A stretch of DNA of 64,000 nt from Pseudomonadota bacterium (GCA_023439305.1 JAEXOO010000024.1:1-64000), one strand, 5' to 3'. Positions 8,092 through 16,868 are shown, numbered from the stretch's first letter. Translations and numbers: made by a program. Notes: generated by a model from the sequence alone, not told the origin.

Positions 8092-8138
8092 GTCCTACAT
8101 ATAGTGTGTAATGTGATGCTATGCACTATATGTAGTAT
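8092..8138 (-). promoter_or_regulatory. Pair of NrdR boxes upstream of nrdD
   Basis: Two 16-bp sites match the NrdR consensus. Read on the minus strand, box 1 (8092-8107) is ACACTATATGTAGGAC; box 2 (8123-8138), given on the plus strand, is GCACTATATGTAGTAT. Their centres are exactly 31 bp apart, the three-turn spacing typical of NrdR operators. Box 1 ends five bases before the nrdD ATG and covers its AGGA ribosome site. Confidence 0.88.
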
Positions 8139-8172
8139 GTTCAAGAGCGCGTCGGAAGATTTTGTCCCAGAC

Positions 8173-8186
8173 TTGATCCAGATTAA
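8173..8186. promoter_or_regulatory. FNR/ANR-type site upstream of nrdD
   Basis: TTGATCCAGATTAA differs from the consensus TTGAT-N4-ATCAA at one position. It lies about 90 bp before the nrdD start and 35 bp above the distal NrdR box, a sensible activator position. A nearly identical site occurs at 14931. Confidence 0.55.
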
Positions 8187-8205
8187 TTCTGCACGAAAAG
8201 CGGCG

Positions 8206-8227
8206 GTTCCCGGCCGTGGCCGGGAAC
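8206..8227 (-). terminator. Hairpin downstream of the P450 gene (possible terminator)
   Basis: A perfect 10-bp stem, gttcccggcc with ggccgggaac, has a two-base loop 14 bases after the P450 stop. On the minus strand it is followed only by a short CTTTTC, so termination may be weak. Confidence 0.4.
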
Positions 8228-8240
8228 AGATTAGATACGC

Positions 8241-9395
8241 CTATGGAAGCGGAAGGCGTTGCAGCCGCAGGGGCATGGTTTCAAATCCGCCTTCGGGGTA
8301 GACGGCATAGCGCGGACGCAGGCCGGGGTCGGGCCGCAGTTCATGGGCGGCGAGCAGCGCCTGCACGATACTTTCCAGTTCCATTCGGGCCAGTTCAGCC
8401 CCCGGACAGGCGTGGATGCCGGCGCCGTAGAGCAGATTCAAGGCCGGGTCGCGATCCAGTCGGAATTCGTCGGGATTGCCGAACACGGCTTCGTCCCGGT
8501 TGGCGCTGGCCCACAGCAGCGTCAGGCGAGTGTCCGCCGGCACGGGGGCGCCGCCGAGGACTACGTCGCGGGTGGTCCGGCGGCGGTTGGCGACCAGGGG
8601 GGCGCGTATGCGCAGGATCTCGTCGTTGGCCCGGCGTATGTCGCCGGGGTGATGGCGCAGATGCTCCTGCCAGTGCGGGTGAGCGGCCAGGTAGTGGGCG
8701 ATGATGCCCAGGCTGGCGGCCATGGTGCCCAGCTCGCCGACGGTCCAGTTGCGCAGGATGCTGGTGATGTCGGATTCGGTCAGCGGCGCGCCGTTGACGG
8801 TTTCGCGCAGCAGACGCGAGGTCGCGTCCTGGCCGGGCGGGTCGGCGTGGCGAAAGACCGCCAGCACGCGGCTCAGCAGGGACTCGAATTCCTGGGCCAC
8901 CAGGGCGTTGGCCTGCGGATCGCGGGCGCGCGCCGCGGCGTTCTTGCGCTGCACCCACAGCCGCAGCGGCTCGTGCAGGCTTTCGGGCCAGCCCATGAAG
9001 GCGCATTGCATGTGCAGCGCGAAGGGGTGGGCCAGCGCGGTCATGATGTCCGCCACGCCATCGCTGGGCAGCGCGGCGATACATTGCGCGCTGATGCGGT
9101 GACAGGTCGGTTGGAACTGGGCCAGGCGTTCGGTGCTGAAATAGGGCTCGATCAGCTTGCGGTACTGGCCATGTTCGGGCGGATCCATGCTGTTGGGCAC
9201 GGAGCGGTGGCGTGAGGCCTGGTTGCTGTAGGTGTCGTGATCCAGCAGCAGCTGCAGGGCGTCCGCATGCCGCAAGACCGAGTAGTGCAAAGTATCGTCG
9301 TGGGCGACGGGGCAGCGGCGGCGCTGCGTGTCGTAGTGATGCAGAGGGTCGTCCGTCGCACTGGCGGGCGGATTCCAGTTCTGGTGCAGGGGCAT
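8241..9395 (-). CDS. Cytochrome P450
   Basis: A 384-residue soluble bacterial P450 haem mono-oxygenase. The haem-binding loop is YGAGIHACPGAEL with ligand C330; the K-helix ExxR appears in DEILRIRAP. The I-helix reads WTVGELGTMAASLG, in which the usual acid-threonine pair is altered to Gly-Thr. The substrate cannot be inferred. No ferredoxin or reductase gene is adjacent, so electrons must come from elsewhere. The gene stands alone between nrdD and the trp operon, behind a perfect 17-bp inverted repeat that begins 14 bases before its ATG. Confidence 0.92.
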   Translation of the reverse strand: MPLHQNWNPPASATDDPLHHYDTQRRRCPVAHDDTLHYSVLRHADALQLLLDHDTYSNQASRHRSVPNSMDPPEHGQYRKLIEPYFSTERLAQFQPTCHRISAQCIAALPSDGVADIMTALAHPFALHMQCAFMGWPESLHEPLRLWVQRKNAAARARDPQANALVAQEFESLLSRVLAVFRHADPPGQDATSRLLRETVNGAPLTESDITSILRNWTVGELGTMAASLGIIAHYLAAHPHWQEHLRHHPGDIRRANDEILRIRAPLVANRRRTTRDVVLGGAPVPADTRLTLLWASANRDEAVFGNPDEFRLDRDPALNLLYGAGIHACPGAELARMELESIVQALLAAHELRPDPGLRPRYAVYPEGGFETMPLRLQRLPLP

Positions 9396-9408
9396 GAAGG
9401 CACCTCGT

Positions 9409-9446
9409 CAGTAAATTCGGATTCCGGGTGGAATCCGAATTTACTG
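9409..9446. promoter_or_regulatory. Perfect 17-bp inverted repeat before the P450 gene (operator candidate)
   Basis: Arms cagtaaattcggattcc (9409-9425) and ggaatccgaatttactg (9430-9446) are exact reverse complements around gggt. No T run follows on either strand. The position between promoter and start codon fits a repressor operator. No regulator gene is adjacent, so the cognate protein is unknown. Confidence 0.6.
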
Positions 9447-9537
9447 TAGCACCTTGATACAGCTTTCCTTGCCAGCCACCCTGACGGTCAAATAGTTATT
9501 GCTTGAACTATAGAGACGGCAGGGCAAGCGGTGCGGA

Positions 9538-9999
9538 TCAGAGGTCCGTGAAGCGCGCTGTCAGCGCCTGGGTCAATTGGGCATGAAACGCGGGCAAGCG
9601 CGCGATCACGTTCTGCCGACGTTCTGTCCAGGCCTGCTGCTGTTCGGGCGTGCGCCCGGGGGCGGGCGACCAGGCCGAGTCGGGGAACAAAGGATCATCG
9701 GACCAGCGCGGGATCAGATGCCAGTGCAGATGCGGCACCTGGTTGCCGAACTGGGCCAGATTGATCTTGGTCGGCAGCAGGTGGGCGCGCTGGGTTTCTT
9801 CGATGAGAAACACCGCATCCATCAGGTGCTGGCGCTGCGCGGGGGCGAGATCCGTCATTTCAGCCACATGATCCTGCCAGATGACGCGCGTATAGCCCGG
9901 AAAGAGGCTGTCGGCGACATCCAGCACATGCAGCCCGGCTCCCGACCACAGCAGGCGGTCGGGAGTCAGGGCGCACAGGGGGCAGTGCGCGTGGGTCAT
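9538..9999 (-). CDS. HIT domain protein
   Basis: A 153-residue histidine-triad nucleotide-binding protein. The catalytic HLHWHLIPRW motif and the upstream INLAQFGNQVPH are clear, and an N-terminal CPLCA may bind metal. HIT proteins hydrolyse nucleoside phosphoramidates or dinucleoside polyphosphates. Its start overlaps the trpC stop by four bases (ATGA), so it is translated as the last gene of the trp operon. No role in tryptophan synthesis is known. Confidence 0.88.
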   Translation of the reverse strand: MTHAHCPLCALTPDRLLWSGAGLHVLDVADSLFPGYTRVIWQDHVAEMTDLAPAQRQHLMDAVFLIEETQRAHLLPTKINLAQFGNQVPHLHWHLIPRWSDDPLFPDSAWSPAPGRTPEQQQAWTERRQNVIARLPAFHAQLTQALTARFTDL

Positions 10000-10796
10000 G
10001 CGGGCTGGCCGAAGAACAGGTGCTGCAGGGCGACGCCGGGATCAGGCTCGCGCATGAAGGCTTCGCCCACCAGGAAAGCCTGCACATCGTGTTCGCGCAT
10101 CAGGGCGACGTCCTCCACCGAGTGGATGCCGCTTTCGGTGACCACCCGCTTGCCGGCGGGAATGAAGGGCAGCAGATCCAACGTATTGCGGGTGCTGGTT
10201 TCAAAGGTGCGCAGATTGCGGTTGTTGATGCCCAGCAAGGATGTTTTGAGTTCCAGCGCGATGTCCAGTTCAGCGCGATCGTGTACTTCGACCAGGACAT
10301 CCATGCCCAGCTCGTGGGCCACGGTTTCGTAGTCCTTGAGTTGTTGGGGGGTGAGCGCGGCCACGATCAGCAAAATGCAGTCCGCGCCCAGGGCGCGGGC
10401 GTGGATGATCTGGTAGGGATCGATGATGAAGTCTTTGCGCAGCACGGGCAGGGCGCAGGCGGCGCGTGCCTGGCGCAGGTGATCGTAGGCGCCTTGGAAG
10501 TATTGCACGTCCGTCAGCACGGACAAGCAGGCGGCGCCGTGGGCGGCGTAGCTGGAGGCGATCTCGGTAGGATTGAAGTCGCTGCGGATCACGCCCTTGG
10601 AGGGCGATGCTTTTTTAACCTCGGCAATGATGGCGGGCTTGCCTTGGGCGATCTTGTCTTCGATGGCGCTGGCAAAGCCGCGCAGGTCGTTCCGGTTCTT
10701 CGCTTCGCGCAGCAGGTCGGACTCGCTGCGCAGTTGGCGGGCGGTGGCGACTTCTGATTTCTTGGTGTCGAGGATCTTGGCCAGAATGTCGTTCAT
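9996..10796 (-). CDS. trpC: Indole-3-glycerol phosphate synthase
   Basis: A 266-residue TIM-barrel enzyme that closes the indole ring from carboxyphenylamino-deoxyribulose phosphate. Diagnostic stretches are AIIAEVKKASPSKGVIRSDF (catalytic Glu and Lys), LRKDFIIDPYQI and LLGINNRNL. It is mono-functional, with no fused TrpF. It overlaps trpD by four bases, giving tight translational coupling. Confidence 0.97.
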   Translation of the reverse strand: MNDILAKILDTKKSEVATARQLRSESDLLREAKNRNDLRGFASAIEDKIAQGKPAIIAEVKKASPSKGVIRSDFNPTEIASSYAAHGAACLSVLTDVQYFQGAYDHLRQARAACALPVLRKDFIIDPYQIIHARALGADCILLIVAALTPQQLKDYETVAHELGMDVLVEVHDRAELDIALELKTSLLGINNRNLRTFETSTRNTLDLLPFIPAGKRVVTESGIHSVEDVALMREHDVQAFLVGEAFMREPDPGVALQHLFFGQPA

Positions 10797-11827
10797 GCGT
10801 TTAACTTCCTTGTGTAGGCGCAGAATTGTTCGAGTTTTTCTCGGGCGGCGCCGCTGGCAATGGTGTCGAAGGCCAGTTTCAGGCCGGCTTCGATGGAATC
10901 TGCGCGATTGGCGGCGTAAATGGCCAGACCGGCATTGAGGCCAACAATATCACGAGCCGTCCCTTCCTGGTTATTGAGAGCTTCCATGATAAGGGCCGCC
11001 GATTCTTCGCGGCTGCTGACGCGAATGCTGCGGTTGGAGGTCATGGCCATGCCGAAGTCTTCGGGGTGGATTTCGTATTCGCGCACCTGGCCGTCCTTGA
11101 GCTCGCCCACCAGCGTGGCGGCGCCCAGAGAGGCTTCGTCCATGCCGTCTTTGCCGTGGACGATGAGGACATGCTTGGCGCCCAGGCGCTGCATGACCCG
11201 CACCTGGATGCCGACCAGATCGGCGTGGAAAACGCCCATGAGCTGGTTGCCGGCGCTGGCGGGATTGGTCAGCGGGCCCAGGATGTTGAAGATGGTGCGC
11301 ACGCCCAGTTCCTTGCGCACGGCAGCCACGTTCTTCATGGCGCCGTGATGGGCGGGGGCGAACATGAAGCCGATATTGGTGGCTTGGATGCTGTCCGCCA
11401 CCTGTTCCGGGCTGAGCGCCAGGTTGGCCCCCAGCGACTCCAGCACGTCCGCGCTGCCCGAGGATGACGAGGCGCTGCGGTTGCCGTGCTTGGCCACTTT
11501 CACGCCGGCGGCTGCGGCCACGAACATGGCGGCTGTGGAGATGTTGAAGGTGTTGGAGCCATCGCCGCCCGTGCCGCACATATCCAGCAATTCGCTGGGG
11601 TCGGGCGTGATGACGGGCGTGGCGAACTCGCGCATGACCTGGGCGGCGGCGGTGATTTCACCCACGCTTTCTTTCTTGACCCGCAGGCCCATGAGCAGGG
11701 CGGCGGCGATCTGGGGAGACATCTCGCCACGCATCAGCATGCGCATCAGGTGCAGCATTTCGTCGTGGAAGATTTCACGGTGTTCGATGCAGCGCACCAG
11801 CGCTTCGGTAGGGGTGATGGTATTCAT
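10793..11827 (-). CDS. trpD: Anthranilate phosphoribosyltransferase
   Basis: A 344-residue enzyme transferring phosphoribosyl from PRPP to anthranilate. The PRPP loop is CGTGGDGSNTFNIST; KHGNRSASSSSGSADVLE and HHGAMKNVAAVRKELGVRT are also characteristic. It lies four bases after trpG and overlaps trpC. Confidence 0.97.
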   Translation of the reverse strand: MNTITPTEALVRCIEHREIFHDEMLHLMRMLMRGEMSPQIAAALLMGLRVKKESVGEITAAAQVMREFATPVITPDPSELLDMCGTGGDGSNTFNISTAAMFVAAAAGVKVAKHGNRSASSSSGSADVLESLGANLALSPEQVADSIQATNIGFMFAPAHHGAMKNVAAVRKELGVRTIFNILGPLTNPASAGNQLMGVFHADLVGIQVRVMQRLGAKHVLIVHGKDGMDEASLGAATLVGELKDGQVREYEIHPEDFGMAMTSNRSIRVSSREESAALIMEALNNQEGTARDIVGLNAGLAIYAANRADSIEAGLKLAFDTIASGAAREKLEQFCAYTRKLNA

Positions 11828-11831
11828 GATG

Positions 11832-12395
11832 TCAAAGATCCAGGAAGTTCTTCAGCAGTGCATGGCCGTGCTCGCTCAGCACCGATTCGGGATGGAACTG
11901 CACGCCGTAGATGGGCAGTTCGCGATGGCGCACGCCCATGATCTCGCCGTCTTCGGTCTGGGCGGTGATCTCCAGGCAGTCAGGCAGGCTGGCGCGCTCG
12001 ATGGCCAGGGAGTGATAGCGCGTCACGTTAAAGGGCGAAGGCAGGCCCTTGAACAGGTCCGTACCCTGATGGGTAATGGGCGAGACCTTGCCGTGCATGA
12101 TTTCCTGCGCCCGCACAATGCGCCCGCCAAAGGCGTGACCGATGGCCTGGTGCCCCAGGCACACGCCGAAAATAGGCAGCTTGCCGGCGAAATGTTGGAT
12201 CAGGGCTACCGACAGCCCAGCATCCACCGGGGACTTCGGTCCGGGCGATACGCAGATCCGGGCCGGATTCAAGGCTTGGACTTCGTCCAGGGTGATCTGG
12301 TCGTTGCGTCGCACCACCACCTCCTGGCCCAGTTCGCCGAAGTATTGGACCAGGTTATAGGTGAAAGAATCGTAGTTATCGAGCATCAACAGCAT
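11832..12395 (-). CDS. trpG: Anthranilate synthase component II (glutamine amidotransferase)
   Basis: A 187-residue class I glutamine amidotransferase supplying ammonia to TrpE. The catalytic Cys is in GVCLGHQAIGHAFGG and the His-Glu pair in YGVQFHPES. The N-terminus MLLMLDNYDSFTYNLVQYF is typical. The same family also serves as PabA, so it may act in folate synthesis as well. It lies 34 bases after trpE. Confidence 0.96.
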   Translation of the reverse strand: MLLMLDNYDSFTYNLVQYFGELGQEVVVRRNDQITLDEVQALNPARICVSPGPKSPVDAGLSVALIQHFAGKLPIFGVCLGHQAIGHAFGGRIVRAQEIMHGKVSPITHQGTDLFKGLPSPFNVTRYHSLAIERASLPDCLEITAQTEDGEIMGVRHRELPIYGVQFHPESVLSEHGHALLKNFLDL

Positions 12396-12429
12396 GGGAG
12401 ACTCCGACGGAATAGGTTGCGATCAGGGC

Positions 12430-13950
12430 TTAGATGGGCTCGTCCAGGCCGAACTGGACTTGCTCGGCGGCGCGGATGACGGCTCGCGCCTTGGCCTCGG
12501 TTTCCTGCCATTCTTTTTCGGGGTCGGAGTCGGCGATGATGCCGGCGGCGGCCTGCACATACAGCATGCCGTCCTTGATGACGCCGGTGCGGATCGCAAT
12601 CGCCAGGTCCATTTCACCGGAGTAGCTCAGGTAGCCGGCCGCGCCGCCATACAGACCGCGGCGCACCGGCTCGAGCTCGTCGATCAGTTCCATGGCGCGC
12701 ACCTTGGGCGCCCCCGTCAGGGTGCCGGCCGGAAAAGAGGCGCGCAGCACGTCCATCTGGCTCATGCCGTCTTTCAGCTCGCCGCACACATTGGAGACCA
12801 GGTGCTGCACGTGCGAATAGCGTTCGATGGTCATGGTGTCGGTGACTTGCACGGTGCCGGTCTTGGCGATGCGGCCAATGTCATTGCGGGCCAGGTCGAT
12901 CAGCATGACGTGCTCGGCCCGCTCTTTGGGGTCGGCCTGCAGCTCGGCGGCCAGGGCGGCATCGGCCTCGGGCGTGGCGCCGCGCTTGCGGGTGCCGGCC
13001 AGGGGGCGGATGGTGACGCGCTCGCTGTGACGGCCGTTCTGCACATGGTCTTCCTGGCGCACCAGGATCTCGGGTGAGGAGCCCACGACCTGGAAGTCGT
13101 CGAAATTCCAGAAGTACATGTAGGGCGAAGGGTTGAGCGAGCGCAGGGCGCGGTACAGAGACAGCGGCGAGTCGCGGAATGGCTTGGTGATGACCTGGCC
13201 GACCTGGACCTGCATCAGGTCGCCGGCGGCAATGTATTCCTTGGCGCGGCGCACGGCCTCCAGGTAGTCTTTCTTGTCGAAATCGCGCTCGCACTCGGTC
13301 TGCATGCTGGCGTAGGCATAGGGAATGACCACGGGAGTACGCAGTTTCTCTCGCAGTTCCTTCAGGCGTCGCTTAGCCTGGACGTAGGCTTCGGGCTGGG
13401 CCGGGTCGGCGTAGACCAGCAGGTAGGTGCGGCCGGCCAGATTGTCCACGATGACCAGTTCGTCGATCTGCAGCAGCACGATGTCGGGCACGCCGTTTTC
13501 CTGGCCTGCTGGAAAGGGGTTGGGATTTTCGCCCAGCGAGGGTTCCATGTGGCGCACGGTGTCGTAGCCGAAGTAGCCGGCCAGGCCGCCGGCAAAGCGC
13601 GGCATACCTGGGCGCAAGGCCACTTTGAAGCGGGCCTGGAACTGTTCGATGAAGTCCAGGGGATCGCCTTCCACGGTTTCCACCACCTTGCCGCTCTGCA
13701 GGACCTGGGTGTGGCGGCCATGGCTGCGGATCACGGTCTTGGCCGGCAGGCCGATGAAGGAATAGCGGCCGAATTGCTCACCGCCGACCACGGATTCCAG
13801 CAGGCAGCTGTAGCGGCCGCCGTCCGGGCCGTTGTGCGCCAGCTTCAGGTAGATCGAGAGAGGGGTGTCCAGATCAGCATAGGTTTCCGCGATCAGCGGA
13901 ATGCGGTTGTAGCCTTCGGCGGCCAGGGCATTGAATTCTATTTCTGTCAT
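12430..13950 (-). CDS. trpE: Anthranilate synthase component I
   Basis: A 506-residue chorismate-using enzyme, the first step of tryptophan synthesis. The feedback-inhibition site LLES, followed by RYSFIG, is present near residue 50, so inhibition by tryptophan is expected. The C-terminal chorismate-binding core includes SSPEILVR, IRPLAGTRKRG and VDVL-like helices ending in SFPAGTLTGAPKVRAMELIDELE. A leader peptide and attenuator precede it. Confidence 0.97.
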   Translation of the reverse strand: MTEIEFNALAAEGYNRIPLIAETYADLDTPLSIYLKLAHNGPDGGRYSCLLESVVGGEQFGRYSFIGLPAKTVIRSHGRHTQVLQSGKVVETVEGDPLDFIEQFQARFKVALRPGMPRFAGGLAGYFGYDTVRHMEPSLGENPNPFPAGQENGVPDIVLLQIDELVIVDNLAGRTYLLVYADPAQPEAYVQAKRRLKELREKLRTPVVIPYAYASMQTECERDFDKKDYLEAVRRAKEYIAAGDLMQVQVGQVITKPFRDSPLSLYRALRSLNPSPYMYFWNFDDFQVVGSSPEILVRQEDHVQNGRHSERVTIRPLAGTRKRGATPEADAALAAELQADPKERAEHVMLIDLARNDIGRIAKTGTVQVTDTMTIERYSHVQHLVSNVCGELKDGMSQMDVLRASFPAGTLTGAPKVRAMELIDELEPVRRGLYGGAAGYLSYSGEMDLAIAIRTGVIKDGMLYVQAAAGIIADSDPEKEWQETEAKARAVIRAAEQVQFGLDEPI

Positions 13951-13993
13951 GGGTGTCTCGATAGGTCAGGGGGTACGACGAACCGAGCAGAAA

Positions 13994-14027
13994 TAAAAAA
14001 AGCCCGGTCGTTGTGGTTACCGGGCTT
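13994..14027 (-). terminator. trp operon attenuator terminator
   Basis: On the minus strand, AAGCCCGGT pairs perfectly with ACCGGGCTT (plus-strand 14000-14008 and 14019-14027) around a 10-base loop, followed by a seven-T run. It lies 65 bases after the Trp-rich leader peptide and 40 bases before trpE, as expected for ribosome-mediated attenuation. Confidence 0.88.
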
Positions 14028-14091
14028 GTTTTCCTGGAGGGGGGCGCAGCAGCTTATTTGTATTGCGACCACCGGACCTCAGGGAGCATGT

Positions 14092-14163
14092 CTACCCGAT
14101 ACACGAACGCCACCAGCGCCAATAAGCGCCATAGGTAGTGCGAACGTTCAGGGAAGTAGACAT
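14092..14163 (-). CDS. trpL: trp operon leader peptide
   Basis: A 23-codon reading frame whose core reads AYWRWWRS, with three tryptophan codons within four positions. It starts eight bases after the gph stop and is followed by the attenuator hairpin. A ribosome stalled at these codons when charged tRNA-Trp is scarce would favour read-through into trpEGDC. The ribosome site is weak. The promoter must lie inside gph, or the transcript continues from gph. Confidence 0.85.
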   Translation of the reverse strand: MSTSLNVRTTYGAYWRWWRSCIG

Positions 14164-14171
14164 GAGTAATG

Positions 14172-14852
14172 TTACGCAGTTGCTGTTTGATTAACCTGGC
14201 GCACCCAGCGGGCCGCACAAGCAATGGAATCAACTATACCATCGGATTCCAGGCTTTGCACGTCCAGCCCTTCGTTGTAGCCGTAGGGCACCATCAGCAC
14301 GGTCAGACCAGCGGCGCGGGCGGCCTGTGCGTCGTTCAGGGAGTCTCCCACGACCAGGGTTCGGGCAAGGGGGACGGCCATCTGCTCGCAGGCATAGACA
14401 AAGGGAAGGGGGTCGGGTTTTTTACGGGCGCAGGTGTCGCCGCCTACGATCAGCTCGAAATAGGGCGCCAGGCCGGTTTGCTCCAACAGGGGACGTGCAA
14501 AGCCCTCGGGCTTGTTGGTGACGACCGCCAGGCGCAAGCCCTGGGACTGAAAATCCTGCAGGCCTTCGAGTACGCCGGGATAAAGCCGGCTGTGCAGGCC
14601 GTTGCATTGCTGGTAGTGCTGATGAAACAAGTCCAGCGCTTGCGCTGTATCGGGCGTGTGGGTGTGGACATCGGCCAGGGCGCGTCGCACCAGGTTTTCC
14701 GTGCCTTTGCCCACGAAGGTAGCGATCTGTTCCTGGGGTAGGGCGGGCAGGCCCAGATCGGCGCGCATGGCATTGCACGCCAGCGCCAGGTCGGGAATGG
14801 TGTCGAGCAGCGTGCCGTCCAGGTCGAATAGAATCGAGAAAAATTTCATCAT
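14172..14852 (-). CDS. gph: Phosphoglycolate phosphatase (HAD family)
   Basis: A 226-residue HAD phosphatase that removes 2-phosphoglycolate. Motif I is FDLDGTLLDT, motif II VVTNKPEGF, motif III around KKPDPLPF and motif IV VVGDSLNDAQAARAAG. The start is taken at the ATG pair 14852/14849; a TTG at 14873 is possible. It lies just upstream of the trp leader on the same strand, the usual gph-trpE order of this group. The usual rpe partner is displaced by the EAL/GGDEF gene. Confidence 0.92.
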   Translation of the reverse strand: MMKFFSILFDLDGTLLDTIPDLALACNAMRADLGLPALPQEQIATFVGKGTENLVRRALADVHTHTPDTAQALDLFHQHYQQCNGLHSRLYPGVLEGLQDFQSQGLRLAVVTNKPEGFARPLLEQTGLAPYFELIVGGDTCARKKPDPLPFVYACEQMAVPLARTLVVGDSLNDAQAARAAGLTVLMVPYGYNEGLDVQSLESDGIVDSIACAARWVRQVNQTATA

Positions 14853-14930
14853 TTTGTAGCGCACTTGTGACAAAATATTGTCACTCTCCTGTTAATGTCT
14901 AAGCTTAAATAGTTCGCAGGGCTTCAGGAT

Positions 14931-14944
14931 TTGATTCAGATTAA
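14931..14944. promoter_or_regulatory. FNR/ANR-type site between gph and the EAL/GGDEF gene
   Basis: TTGATTCAGATTAA is identical at 13 of 14 positions to the site before nrdD and differs at one place from the consensus. It lies 117 bp before the plus-strand EAL/GGDEF gene and 79 bp before gph, so either could respond. Confidence 0.45.
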
Positions 14945-15061
14945 GTGATTACGATATGGCCGCTATGTTTGCCTGAGCTTATCCGTTAAAGTGAGTGCGC
15001 CGCATTTGGTTACATATTTGGCTTTCGGCTTTCCGTCCGGAGAGGCCGTGGGAGCGGAAGT

Positions 15062-16864
15062 ATGATGCTCGACACATTTCACCAGATTCTCAAAGAAAAA
15101 CAAGTCACACCCGTCTTCCAGCCCATCGTAGACCTGCGGTCCGGCTTCATTCTGGGCTATGAAGGTTTGATCCGGGGGCCGGAGCAGACCAGCTTTTATT
15201 CGCCTTTGGCGCTGTTTGACGCGGCGCGCCAGTGCGGCCGGCTGTGGGAGCTGGAAGATTTGTGCTGCCGGGAGCTGATCGCCAGCTTCAAGCGCCAGGC
15301 GCTGGCCGGCAAGCTGTTCCTGAATTCCAGCCCGGACATGGTGCTGCGCATGTTGCCCGCCGCCGGGCAGGAGTGCCGCGAGGGACTGCCGCAGCTGGCA
15401 GGCATGGACTGGAGCCGCGTGGTGGTGGAGCTCACCGAGTCTGAGCGTACCGACAGCTATTACCACTTGAACCAGGCGACCGAGCTGTACCGCAAAGAAG
15501 GGCTGCAGTTCGCCATCGACGACCTAGGCGAGGGCTACGCCTCGCTGCGGCTCTGGTCCGAGCTGCGCCCCGAATACGTCAAGATCGACAAATACTTTGT
15601 GCGCGATATCGACACGGACATGCTCAAGCAGCAGTTGGTGCGTTCGATCTGCGACATCGCCCACCATGCCCAGTCCACCGTGATCGCCGAGGGCATCGAG
15701 ACCGAAGCTGAGCTGCGCACGCTCCGTTATCTGGGGGTGGCCTGTGGCCAGGGCTATTTGTTGTGCCGGCCGCGTGCCGAACCCCCGCCCCGGCTGGACA
15801 GCGCTCAGGCGTCTTTGTTTGGCCCTGCAGGCACGCGTTCGCGGCGCACCTCCCAGGGGCGCAATGCCATGAGCGTGCGCCGGCTGCTGCGCACGGCGCC
15901 GGCCGTGTCGGACAATACGCCGACCAACCGGGTGTATGAACTGTTCCAGGGGCATCCGGACCTGAGCGCTGTGGCTTTGCTGCGCGACGGCCGGCCCACG
16001 GGGATTCTGCGCCGCAGCCAGTTATATGACCAGCTTGCCCGACCTTATCACCGCGAGCTCTACGGCAACAAGCCGTGTTCGATGTTCATTGAAACGGCGC
16101 CCCTGATCGTCGATGGCGACACCAGCCTGCTGGAGCTGGGCGCGCTGATGTCGCAAGGGGCGGGCGATGCGCTCAGCGATGGTTTCATCATTACGTCCGA
16201 TGGGGAATACATGGGCCTGGGCTCCAGCGTGGAGTTGATGCGCGAGATCACTCAGATCCAGATCATGACGGCGCGTTACGCCAATCCGCTGACGCAGTTG
16301 CCGGGCAATGTGCCCATCAATGAACATATCGATGCACTTTTGCGCAACCGCGAGAGCTTTGCGGTCTGCTATGCCGACCTGGACCACTTCAAGCCCTTCA
16401 ACGATCTGTACGGCTATCGCAAGGGCGACGAACTGCTGCGCGCCATGGCCGAGCTGTTTACGCGCCATGCCGTGCGCGACGCCGATTTCGTCGGGCATGT
16501 GGGCGGCGATGATTTCATCCTGGTGTTCACCAGCGCTGACTGGGCCCAACGCTGCCAGCTTATTCTGGATGAGCTGGCGCGCGAACTGGAGCCTTTGTAC
16601 TTAAGCGAGCATTTGCAGGCCGGCGGTTATCTGGCCGAGAACCGGCAGGGCGTGCCGGTATTCCACCCTCTGGTCAGCTTGTCTCTGGGCGTGGTGACCG
16701 TGGACAGGCCCGAATTGTATTCCGGGTCGCTGATCGCCGAACTGGCGACATCGGCCAAGGCGCAGGCCAAGAAAATCCAGGGCAACGCCCTGTTTGTGGA
16801 GCGGCGCCATCCTGACAGTCCGGTCCGCCAGCCGCGCTTTGACTGCGACGCTGTGCTTCAGTGA
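15062..16864 (+). CDS. EAL-CBS-GGDEF cyclic-di-GMP signalling protein
   Basis: A 600-residue cytoplasmic protein with no membrane segment. Residues about 10-240 are an EAL domain; the signature is EGL (E34), and ELTE, IDDLGEGYASL, YVKIDKYFV, AEGIE and GQGYLLCRP are all kept, so phosphodiesterase activity is plausible. A CBS pair lies at about 270-400 as a ligand sensor. The C-terminal GGDEF domain has GGDDF at 481-485; Asp replacing Glu may lower cyclase activity. EAL-first order with a CBS linker is less common than GGDEF-EAL. It is transcribed against its neighbours and separates gph from rpe. Confidence 0.92.
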   Translation: MMLDTFHQILKEKQVTPVFQPIVDLRSGFILGYEGLIRGPEQTSFYSPLALFDAARQCGRLWELEDLCCRELIASFKRQALAGKLFLNSSPDMVLRMLPAAGQECREGLPQLAGMDWSRVVVELTESERTDSYYHLNQATELYRKEGLQFAIDDLGEGYASLRLWSELRPEYVKIDKYFVRDIDTDMLKQQLVRSICDIAHHAQSTVIAEGIETEAELRTLRYLGVACGQGYLLCRPRAEPPPRLDSAQASLFGPAGTRSRRTSQGRNAMSVRRLLRTAPAVSDNTPTNRVYELFQGHPDLSAVALLRDGRPTGILRRSQLYDQLARPYHRELYGNKPCSMFIETAPLIVDGDTSLLELGALMSQGAGDALSDGFIITSDGEYMGLGSSVELMREITQIQIMTARYANPLTQLPGNVPINEHIDALLRNRESFAVCYADLDHFKPFNDLYGYRKGDELLRAMAELFTRHAVRDADFVGHVGGDDFILVFTSADWAQRCQLILDELARELEPLYLSEHLQAGGYLAENRQGVPVFHPLVSLSLGVVTVDRPELYSGSLIAELATSAKAQAKKIQGNALFVERRHPDSPVRQPRFDCDAVLQ

Positions 16865-16868
16865 GGGC

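Noticed and set aside
6317..8092. A 591-codon plus-strand frame opposite nrdD
   Set aside because: Antisense shadow; nrdD is unmistakable on the other strand.
14874..15061. A longer gph starting at TTG 14873
   Set aside because: The extension has no family support, and the ATG pair at 14852/14849 gives the standard HAD N-terminus.
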